Source: Streptomyces huiliensis
GTDB taxonomy: Bacteria > Actinomycetota > Actinomycetes > Streptomycetales > Streptomycetaceae
Length of the DNA: 49,068 nt
Assembly (NCBI RefSeq): GCF_020037025.1
Contig: NZ_JAIQLH010000040.1
Coordinates: 1 to 49,068 of the forward strand
Reading direction: 5' to 3'
Part shown: piece by piece, positions 1 through 7,400 of the stretch
Position numbering within the stretch: position 1 is the stretch's first letter
Layout: each line of letters starts with the position of its first letter
Position numbers and translations under genes: made by a program
The notes under the pieces: generated by a model
Told to the model about the DNA's origin: nothing
Databases searched by the model: none
Seen by the model: the letters and a program-made list of their open reading frames with translations, nothing else

Positions 1-1460
1 CCCCGCCCGCCCATGACAGCCGACGCTGGCGCGTCCTGGCCGAGCGAATACCCACCCGCGCCCCCGACGAGGTGGTCTTCGACCACCTCTTCCGCTCCTC
101 CCGGCACGCGTTCTGGCTGGACAGCAGCGCCACGGACGCCTCCCTCGGCCGGTTCTCCGCCATGGGCGACGCCGAGGGGCCGCTGGCCCGCGTGGCCACG
201 GCCGACGTCTGGCAGGGCACGGTCACGGTGACCTCCGCCAACGCGGTGGAGATCGTCGGCGGCCCGTTCTTCGACTGGCTCGACCGCGACCTCGCCGGCC
301 GCCGCGTGGACGTCCCCGAGCTGCCGTTCGCGTTCACGCTGGGCTGGGTCGGCTACCTCGGGTACGAGCTCAAGGCCGAGTGCGGCGGCGACCGCGTCCA
401 CCGCTCCCCCGAGCCGGACGCCGTCATGATCTACGCGGACCGGGCCGTGGTCTTCGACCACCTGACCGCCACCACCTACCTGCTCGCCCTCGCCGCGCCC
501 GGCGCCGAACGCCCCGCCCGCGCCTGGCTGGACCGCACCCGGGCCGAGCTGGACCGCCTCGCCGGCCGTCGCCCCGACCCCGCCCCGGCCCCGCAGCGCC
601 GCCTCGCCGCCCCGCGGCTGCGGCACGGCCGCGACGCCTACCTCGCCGCCATCGACACCTGCCAGGAGGCGATCGGCCACGGCGAGACCTACGAGGTGTG
701 CCTGACGAACATGCTGGACACCGACGGCACCCTCGACCCCTGGGACGCCTACCGGTTCCTGCGCCGCACCAGCCCCGCTCCCTTCGGCGCGCTGCTGCGC
801 CTGGACTCCCTCTCGGTGCTCAGCACCTCCCCGGAACGCTTCCTGCGGGTCTCCGCGGACGGGCTGATGGAGTCCAAGCCCATCAAGGGCACCCGGCCGC
901 GCGGCGCCACCTTCTTCGAGGACGAGCTGCTCCGCGAGGACCTGCGCACCAGCGAGAAGGACCGCGCGGAGAACCTGATGATCGTCGACCTGGTCCGCAA
1001 CGACCTCGGCCGGTGCGCGGAGGTCGGCTCGGTCCACGTCCCGGAGCTGTTCGCCGTCGAGACCTACGCCACCGTGCACCAGCTGGTCTCCACGGTCCGG
1101 GCCCGGCTGCGCCCCGGCCGTTCCGCCGTGGACTGCGTCCGGGCGGCGTTCCCCGGCGGGTCGATGACCGGGGCGCCGAAGATCCGCACCATGCGGCTCA
1201 TCGACGAACTGGAGGCCGGGCCGCGCGGCGTGTACTCCGGCGCCATCGGCTACCTGTCCCTGTCCGGCGCCGCCGACCTCAGCATCGTCATCCGCACGGC
1301 CGTCGCCGCCCCGGGCCGGGTGTCGTACGGCGTCGGCGGGGCGATCGTGGCACTGTCGGACCCCGCCGCCGAGTTCGAGGAGACCGCAGTCAAGGCCACC
1401 CCGCTGCTGCGGCTGCTGGGCGCGGAGTTCCCCGGCCGCCGGCCCGCACCCGCCCACTGA
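1..1460 (+). CDS. pabB: Aminodeoxychorismate synthase, PabB (chorismate-binding) domain; 5' end outside window
   Basis: The reading frame is open back to base 3, before the first in-frame GTG at 72, and residues before that GTG already look like PabB sequence. The gene therefore starts left of the window and may be a PabA-PabB fusion. About 485 codons are visible. The chorismate-binding core is complete: PIKGTRPRG, ENLMIVDLVRNDLGR, PGGSMTGAPKIRTM and SGAIGYLSLSG. The Lys in PIKGT is the residue typical of 4-amino-4-deoxychorismate synthases; anthranilate synthases usually have Ala there. It should aminate chorismate on the way to p-aminobenzoate, for folate or for a specialised metabolite. 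The gene ends in TGA and is followed after 29 bp by a PobA-like flavoprotein, which suggests a PABA- or 4-hydroxybenzoate-modifying pathway rather than folate alone. Family is confident; the metabolic role is inferred. Confidence 0.88.
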   Translation, partial: PPAHDSRRWRVLAERIPTRAPDEVVFDHLFRSSRHAFWLDSSATDASLGRFSAMGDAEGPLARVATADVWQGTVTVTSANAVEIVGGPFFDWLDRDLAGRRVDVPELPFAFTLGWVGYLGYELKAECGGDRVHRSPEPDAVMIYADRAVVFDHLTATTYLLALAAPGAERPARAWLDRTRAELDRLAGRRPDPAPAPQRRLAAPRLRHGRDAYLAAIDTCQEAIGHGETYEVCLTNMLDTDGTLDPWDAYRFLRRTSPAPFGALLRLDSLSVLSTSPERFLRVSADGLMESKPIKGTRPRGATFFEDELLREDLRTSEKDRAENLMIVDLVRNDLGRCAEVGSVHVPELFAVETYATVHQLVSTVRARLRPGRSAVDCVRAAFPGGSMTGAPKIRTMRLIDELEAGPRGVYSGAIGYLSLSGAADLSIVIRTAVAAPGRVSYGVGGAIVALSDPAAEFEETAVKATPLLRLLGAEFPGRRPAPAH

Positions 1461-1489
1461 CGGCCCACCACCGGAAGAGAGGGAACGCC

Positions 1490-2698
1490 ATGCGCACGGT
1501 CCGCACCCAGGTCGCGATCGTCGGCGCGGGCCCGGCCGGCCTCGTCCTGGCCCATCTGCTGCACCTCGACGGCGTACGGTCGGTCGTGCTGGAGCGGCGC
1601 GACCGCGCGTACGTCGAGGGGCGGGTGCGGGCCGGGCTGCTGGAGCAGGGCACCGCCGACCTGCTGCGCGACACCGGCGTGGGGCGGCGCATGGACCGCG
1701 AGGGCCAGGTGCACGAGGGTTTCGAGCTCCGCTTCGACGGGGAGCGGCACCGGCTGTCCACCGCGGAGCTGTGCGGCCGGACGGTGACGATGTACGGGCA
1801 GCAGGAGGTGGTGAAGGACCTCATCCGCGCCCGTACGGAGGCGGGCGCGCCCCCGTACTTCGGCGTCGACGACATCGCGGTCGGCGACCTCACCGGCGAC
1901 GCCGCGACCCTGCGGTGCACCCTCGGCGGCCAACCCGCCGTCGTCCGCGCCGACTTCGTCGCCGGCTGCGACGGCTTCCACGGCGTCACCCGCCGCAGCG
2001 TCTCCGCCGGGCGCCTGACCGCCTACGAGCGGACGTACCCGTTCGCGTGGCTGGGCGTGCTGGCCGCCGCGCCGCCGGCCGGCGAGGAGCTGATCTACGC
2101 CGTCCACGAGCGCGGCTTCGCCCTGCACAGCATGCGCTCTCCCACGGTCAGCCGCCTCTACCTCCAGGTGGCGCCCGACGAGGACCTGGCCCGGTGGCCG
2201 GACGACCGGATCCGGGCCGAACTGCGCACCCGGCTCTGCCCGGCCGGCGAGCCGCTCCACGAGGGGCCGCTCAGCCGGCACGGCATCACGTCCATGCGGG
2301 GCTTCGTCGTCGAACCGATGCAGTACGGGCGGCTGTTCCTCGCCGGCGACGCCGCCCACATCGTCCCGCCGACCGCCGCCAAGGGCCTCAACCTGGCCGT
2401 GTCGGACGCCGTCGTGCTCGCCGGGGCACTGGCCGCCTGGTACGCGCGCGGCGACCGCGGGCCGCTGGACGGGTACACCCGTACCTGCCTGCGGCACGTC
2501 TGGCGGGCCCAGGACTTCTCGGCGTCGCTGACCCGGCTGTTCCACCCGTATCCCGGTGAGGACGCGATGGAGGCGCGGCTGCGGCGGGCCCGGCTGCGGC
2601 GGCTGGTCGGCTCGGGCGCCGCGGCGACGAGCTTCGCCGAGGAGTACACCGGGCTGGCCCGCGACCCGGCGGCGGCGCGGCGGGGCGCGGGCGCCTGA
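1490..2698 (+). CDS. 4-hydroxybenzoate 3-monooxygenase-type flavoprotein (PobA family)
   Basis: 402 residues, the usual length for the p-hydroxybenzoate hydroxylase family. ATG at 1490 is preceded by a GAAGAGAGGG ribosome site. The FAD Rossmann motif GAGPAG is at residues 12-17, a GCDG motif lies near residue 160, and the second FAD motif is GDAAHIVPP with AAKGLNL after it. Residues that in the Pseudomonas enzyme contact substrate appear kept: the Tyr of LIYAVH, the Ser and Arg of ALHSMRS, the Tyr of SRLYLQV and the C-terminal Tyr of EEYTGL. It should therefore hydroxylate a para-substituted benzoate ortho to the hydroxy or amino group, using FAD and NAD(P)H. Its position just after pabB makes p-aminobenzoate or a derivative a plausible substrate, but 4-hydroxybenzoate catabolism cannot be excluded. 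No other catabolic gene of that pathway is in view. Confidence 0.85.
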   Translation: MRTVRTQVAIVGAGPAGLVLAHLLHLDGVRSVVLERRDRAYVEGRVRAGLLEQGTADLLRDTGVGRRMDREGQVHEGFELRFDGERHRLSTAELCGRTVTMYGQQEVVKDLIRARTEAGAPPYFGVDDIAVGDLTGDAATLRCTLGGQPAVVRADFVAGCDGFHGVTRRSVSAGRLTAYERTYPFAWLGVLAAAPPAGEELIYAVHERGFALHSMRSPTVSRLYLQVAPDEDLARWPDDRIRAELRTRLCPAGEPLHEGPLSRHGITSMRGFVVEPMQYGRLFLAGDAAHIVPPTAAKGLNLAVSDAVVLAGALAAWYARGDRGPLDGYTRTCLRHVWRAQDFSASLTRLFHPYPGEDAMEARLRRARLRRLVGSGAAATSFAEEYTGLARDPAAARRGAGA

Positions 2699-2814
2699 AC
2701 CGGGCCGCCGGTGCTGTACCGGACCACCGCCCCGGCCGTTCCGTACCCCGACGCGCCCCTCACTTCATCCGCCGATCACACCGCGGGTGCCGCCGTGTCG
2801 GTTACGCTCCTTCG

Positions 2815-3552
2815 GTGCACGAATCCGCCGCGCCCGCCCCCGGTCCCACCGAGCGGCGCCTCGTGCGTGCCCTCGCCTCCCCCTGGTCCCGGCTGGCCCT
2901 CCTGGTACTGATCGTCGCCGGCGCGGTGGCCACCGTCCTGGCCTGCCACCCCGAGCGGCTGCTGAGCGGGGGCCTGCCGACCGGGGTGCCGTACGGCCTG
3001 GCCTTCGTCCTCTTCGCGGGTGCGTACGGGCTGTGCACGGCGGCGTTCGTGCCGCGGCCGGTGCTGAGCGTCGCGGCCGGCACCCTCTTCGGGACCCAGG
3101 CCGGCGCGGTGGCCGCCCTCCTCGGCACGGTCCTCGGCTCGGCGGTCTCGTTCGGGCTGGCGCGGCTGCTCGGGCAGCGCGCCCTGCGCCCGCTGCTGCG
3201 GGCCCGCTGGCTGCGGGCGGCGGACCGGCAGCTGAGCCGGCACGGTTTCCGCTCGATGCTGGCGGTGCGCCTGTTCCCGGGAGTGCCCTTCGCCGCCGCG
3301 AACTACTGCGCGGCGGTCTCGCGCGTCGGCTGGGGGCCGTTCCTGCTGGCCACCGCGCTGGGCAGCGCGCCGAGCACCACCGCGTACGTGATCGCCGGCA
3401 GCCATGCGGCATCGCCGGGCTCCCCCGCGTTCGTCGCCGCCGTGGCGTTCATCGCGATCACCGGCCTGGCGGCGGTACTGGTGGCCTGGCGCCGCCGAGG
3501 CCGCGCCTTCGCGGCGACGGGCCGGCAGCGGGCTTCCCGACCGGCTTCCTGA
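2815..3552 (+). CDS. TVP38/TMEM64 (VTT-domain) family membrane protein
   Basis: 245 residues with a GTG start. About five to six hydrophobic segments are visible. The conserved VTT (SNARE-associated Golgi-type) region has AAGTLFGTQAGA, a G-x3-G-rich helix, then RLFPGVPFAAANYCAAVSRV and WGPFLLATALGSAP, the hallmark re-entrant-loop pattern of the DedA/TVP38 group. Such proteins are integral membrane proteins whose bacterial members are tied to lipid scrambling or envelope homeostasis; the exact substrate is unknown here. The start lies 116 bp after the flavoprotein gene, so it is probably a separate unit. The 3' end is odd: the last codons and the stop sit inside a 12-bp tandem repeat (separate entry), and the tail after the last membrane segment is Arg/Ala-rich and low in complexity. 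Confidence 0.82.
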   Translation: MHESAAPAPGPTERRLVRALASPWSRLALLVLIVAGAVATVLACHPERLLSGGLPTGVPYGLAFVLFAGAYGLCTAAFVPRPVLSVAAGTLFGTQAGAVAALLGTVLGSAVSFGLARLLGQRALRPLLRARWLRAADRQLSRHGFRSMLAVRLFPGVPFAAANYCAAVSRVGWGPFLLATALGSAPSTTAYVIAGSHAASPGSPAFVAAVAFIAITGLAAVLVAWRRRGRAFAATGRQRASRPAS

Positions 3553-3580
3553 CCGGCTTCCCGACCGGGCTTCCCGGCTT
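3531..3580 (+). repeat. 12-bp tandem repeat spanning the stop codon of the TVP38 gene
   Basis: About four copies of GGCTTCCCGACC. The second copy (3543-3554) differs by one C-to-T change, which turns the in-frame CGA of the unit into the TGA stop at 3550-3552. The repeat continues past the gene end. Confidence 0.8.
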
Positions 3581-3591
3581 ACGGGCGGCCG

Positions 3592-3735
3592 TCAGCGCCC
3601 GCGCGGCTCCTCGTCCTCGTCGTCCCGCTCGCCCTCCGCCTGGGACGGGGTGGTGTGCGGCGTGGCGGGGTGCACCCGCTCCGGGGGCTCGTCGTCCCGT
3701 TCCCCTTCGGCCTGCGACGGTGTGGTGTCGCTCAT
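3592..3735 (-). CDS. Small acidic hypothetical protein with internal duplication
   Basis: A 47-residue ORF read leftwards from ATG 3735-3733. It has a good ribosome site (GGAAGGG, 8 nt before ATG). The product is hydrophilic and highly charged, with no membrane segment or known domain. The block TTPSQAEGERDDE occurs twice, near residues 4-16 and 28-40, so the gene seems to have arisen by, or kept, an in-frame duplication. It lies 68 bp downstream of the minus-strand His-rich gene and could share its transcript. I do not recognise a function. The strong ribosome site and acidic codon pattern favour a real gene, but at this length certainty is limited. Confidence 0.5.
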   Translation of the reverse strand: MSDTTPSQAEGERDDEPPERVHPATPHTTPSQAEGERDDEDEEPRGR

Positions 3736-3803
3736 GCTGCTGTCCCTTCCGCGGCGCTCTGCGTGGACCACCCGAGTACCCGGGCCGCCGTCCGGCATGC
3801 CGG

Positions 3804-4259
3804 TCAGGCGCCGGTCACGGCCCGTCCCGCCGGGCGGCTTCCGGCGTCCCCTCGCGTGGGCGGCGGCCTGAGGTCGCCGCCCTTGCGGAGGACTGCGTAG
3901 CCGATGCCGATGCCGGCGGCCACCGGCCACTCCAGGACCCCCGCCACGCCGAGGGCGCCGACGCCCAGGTAGAGGGGCAGCCCGCCCTTGGCCGGGAGGA
4001 TCCGCTGCGCCGCCGTGATCGGCAGTTTGACGGCCTCCACGGCGACTCCGGCGAGGGTGTCGACGGGGATGGTGACGGTGACCGTCCGCCCGCCGTCCCG
4101 GTGGACGACGCCCGCGGCGGGCCGGCGCGCCTCCGGCTCCTCGGGGCCCTGCTCCGCCCGCTCGTCCTGGGCGGGCCCGCGGTGGCCGGTGGGGTGCCGC
4201 TGCCGGGAGGAGTGCTGGTGCGACGAGTGCTTGTGGGCGTGCTTGGTGTGGTGGCTCAC
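3804..4259 (-). CDS. His-rich N-terminus membrane-associated hypothetical protein next to a P-type ATPase
   Basis: 151 residues from GTG 4259-4257, chosen because GGAGGG sits 6 nt upstream; an ATG farther out (4322) has no such site. Residues 2-22 are His/Ser/Lys-rich (SHHTKHAHKHSSHQHSS), a possible metal-binding stretch. A charged Pro/Glu/Arg linker follows, then a short beta-like segment (TVTVTIPVDTLAG). The C-terminal half has two hydrophobic stretches around LPLYLGVGALGVAG and WPVAAGIGIGYAVL, which suggests a small membrane protein. It is transcribed divergently from the CtpI-like P-type ATPase across a short AT-rich region. A role as partner or metal-loading accessory of that pump is an inference from neighbourhood and the His cluster only. 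Confidence 0.68.
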   Translation of the reverse strand: MSHHTKHAHKHSSHQHSSRQRHPTGHRGPAQDERAEQGPEEPEARRPAAGVVHRDGGRTVTVTIPVDTLAGVAVEAVKLPITAAQRILPAKGGLPLYLGVGALGVAGVLEWPVAAGIGIGYAVLRKGGDLRPPPTRGDAGSRPAGRAVTGA

Positions 4260-4405
4260 GGGTGTCCCTCCAATGCCCTGCCGAATTGACCGGCATTCAT
4301 GCACTTTTCTCATTATGTTCATATTTGATGCGCGCGCCTCTCGCTCTTCCGGCCGGCGGGCGCCGCCTCGTGGAATGCGGTGGGTCCGACGTGCGGGAGG
4401 TGCCG
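4260..4405. promoter_or_regulatory. AT-rich divergent promoter region (His-rich gene / P-type ATPase)
   Basis: Positions 4300-4330 are strikingly AT-rich against the background. On the plus strand TTGACC (4286-4291) lies 19 nt before CATTAT (4311-4316), a loose sigma-70-like arrangement. The minus-strand ribosome site GGAGGG precedes GTG 4259. The exact start sites cannot be set from sequence. Confidence 0.35.
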
Positions 4406-7400
4406 GTGGGGTCGTGGAACGCGCTGGTGCCCGCCCTCGTCGGCACTGCCCTGCGGGCGGGCCCGGTCCGGGCGTGGGACACGGCGACGGGCGCCCTCGA
4501 CCAAGGCCGGCGGACGGCCGGCGGAGCGCTCTCCGCCCTGACGGCCACCGTGGCGTCCGGCTTCGCCGAGGCCGCCGCCGCGCTCGCCGAGGGCGGCCGG
4601 GAGCGCACCCGGCGCCGGGTCTGGACGAGCGGCGGCCGGACGCACGTCGAGGTGCGGGGCCTCGGCCGCGGCGCGCGGCACGACCGGCTCGCGGCCGCCC
4701 TGTGCACGGCGCTGCACCGGCTGGAGGGGGTGAACTGGGCCGAGGTCAACGCCGTCCTGGGACACCTGGTGATCGACGCCGACGAGGACGCCGTCGACGC
4801 GGCGGATCTCCTGGAGCTGGTGGACCGGATCGAGGAGGAGCACTTCGGGGCGGGTCCGTTCGACTCCCATGCCCCCCGCCCGCCGTTCGACCCGGTGCCC
4901 GCCACGCTGGCGCGGGTGGCGCTCGCGGCCGACTGCGTGGGCCTGGTGTGCGCGACGGCCCGCCGGCTGTCCCCGCTGCCGGCCCTGCCGCCCGCCCTGC
5001 GGCTGCCCGTCGTGCTGGCCGAGACCCAGCCGCGGCTGCGCCGCCTGCTGGAGGACCGGCTCGGCCGCGAGCACGCCGACGTCCTGCTCGCGGCGTCCAA
5101 CGCGGCGGCGCACGCGTTCACGCGCGGGGCCGGTCCGCTGGCCCTGGACCTCGTGCACCGGATCTGGCAGCTCGCCGAGATCCGGGCCCGGCGGGACGTC
5201 TGGGCCCTGCGGGAGCCAGAACTGGTGGGATGCGGCGCGGACTTGCCCCGGCGGGCCCCCGAGCGGGCCGCCCGGCCGGTGCCGCTTCCGGAGGGCCCGG
5301 TCGAGTCCTGCGGCCGGCGCACCGCGCTGACCGCCCTGCTCGGCGCGGGCGGGCTGCTCGCCTGGACCCGCGATCCCGAACGGGCCGCCCGGACCGTCGT
5401 GGCCACCGCGCCCAAGGCCGCCGAGGCGGGCCGCGAGGCGTTCGCCGCCCGGCTCGGCCGCGACCTGGCCCGGGCGGGCGCGCTGCCCCTGGACCCCGCG
5501 GCACTGCGCCGGCTCGACCGGGTCACGACGGTCCTCTTCGACGCGGCGGCGCTGTGCGCGCCACGGCCCCGGCTGCTGTCGGCCGCCCCCACGGGCGGCC
5601 TCGACGAGGCCGCCCTGTGGAGCGCCGCCCACCACGTTCTCGCCCGCTTCTCGCTCGGCGGCCTGTCCGGCCCCGGCCCCTGGACGGCCGGCGACTGGCG
5701 CCTGGAACGCCCCCGCGACGCCCCGACGGGCCGCCCCGACGCCGCCGGGGGCCTGCCCCTGGACCTGTGGGCCCCGGACGGAGCGCGGGCAGGCCGCATC
5801 CTCGTCGGCTGCGAACTGGACCCCTTGGCCGAAGCCCTCCTCACCGCCGCCCACGGCCCCACCCGCCGCGTCCTCCTCACCGAACACCTCAGCACCGCGG
5901 AACTCCTGCCCCGCGCCCACCGCACGGTGCCCGCGGGGGCCTCCCTGTACGAGGAGGTGCGGCGGCTCCAGCAGGAGGGGGAGGTGGTGCTGCTCGTCGC
6001 GTCGGGGGGTGGGGATGCGGGTGACGGGGACGACGCGGCCGGGGCCGAGGCCGGGGGCGGACCTGTCGGGGCGGGAGCCGCCCGGGCGGACGCGGCCGAG
6101 GACGGCCCTGTCGGAGCCGACACCGCGCGGGACGAAGCCGTCGGAAAGGACACCTCCCGGGCGGATACCGCTGGAGCCAACGTCGCCGGGGGCGACCCCG
6201 CCGGAAGCGGCACCGCCCGGGAACGGGCCGCGGCCGCCGCCGACGTGGCCGTGGCCGTGCCGCCGCGGCCCGGCGCGCCGGGCCGGCCGTGCTGGTCGGC
6301 CGACCTGGTCTGCGGACCCGGCCCCGCGCTGGTCTGGCGGATCCTCGCGGCGCTGGAACCGGCTCGCGAGGTGAGCGCCGCCTCCGCCCGGTTGTCCCTG
6401 GGCGGTTCCCTGCTCGGGGCACTGATCGCCACCGGCGGGGCCCGGAGCGAGCGGACGGGACTCGCCACCTCTCCGGTGCACGGCGCCGCCCTCCTGGCCA
6501 TGGCGGGCGGGATGCTGGCCGCCCGCCGGGTGGCCGGCCGGCCGCTGCCGCCCGGCCGCGTCCGGGGGACCTGGCACGCGCTCGGGGCCTGGGAGACGCT
6601 GTGCCTGCTGCGGTCGTCGACCGGCCCGCCACCGGCGGCGCCGCGCCCCGCCCGGCGTCCCGCGCCGCTCGCGGCCACCGCCCGGCTTCCTGTGATCGGC
6701 CCGGCGGCCAGAGGCTCCGGCCGGCTGCTGGGCGCGGTCCGCGAGGAACTGCGCGACCCGCTGACCCCCGTCCTCACCCTCGGCGCCGCCGCCTCCGTCG
6801 CCGTCGGCTCGACGGTCGACTCCGCGCTCGTCGGCGGCGTGATGACCGGGAACGCCCTGATCAGCGGGGTGCAGCGGCTGCGCGCCGAACGCGCCCTGCG
6901 CGGGCTGCTGCTCGCCGAACGTCCCACGGCCCGCCGGCTGCACTGGTCCCCGCGCGGCGAAGCGCCGAACGGGCTCCTCTCTTCCCTGGCCGCCGCGCCC
7001 GTCCGGACCGTCCCGGCCGAGGAACTGCGCACCGGGGACGTCGTCGCGCTGGGCCCCTCCGACGTGGTCCCCGCCGACGCCCGGCTGCTGGCCGCCGACC
7101 GGCTCGAACTCGACGAGTCCCCGCTGACCGGCGAGTCCACGCCCGTCCCCAAGGACCCGCGGGCCACCCCGGCCGCCGACCTCGCCGACCGGTCCTGCAT
7201 GGTCTACCAGGGCTGTACGGTGCTGGCCGGCACGGGGTACGCGGTCGTCACGGCCACCGGCGCGCAGACGGAGGCGGGCCGGGCCGCCGACCTCGTCGGC
7301 GAGGCCACGGCCGCGCCCGGCATCGAGGCCCACTTGGCGGCTCTGACCCGGGCCGCGCTGCCCGCGGTCGGCGTGGGCGGTGGCGCGGTGACGCTCCTCG

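Noticed and set aside
72..1460. GTG 72 as the start of the pabB gene
   Set aside because: The frame is open to the window edge and the residues before 72 continue the PabB N-terminal pattern, so the gene is cut by the window.
4297..7200. Long open frame on the minus strand within the P-type ATPase gene
   Set aside because: The product is Arg/Ser/Pro-rich without domains and mirrors the GC-biased codon positions of the real gene on the other strand.
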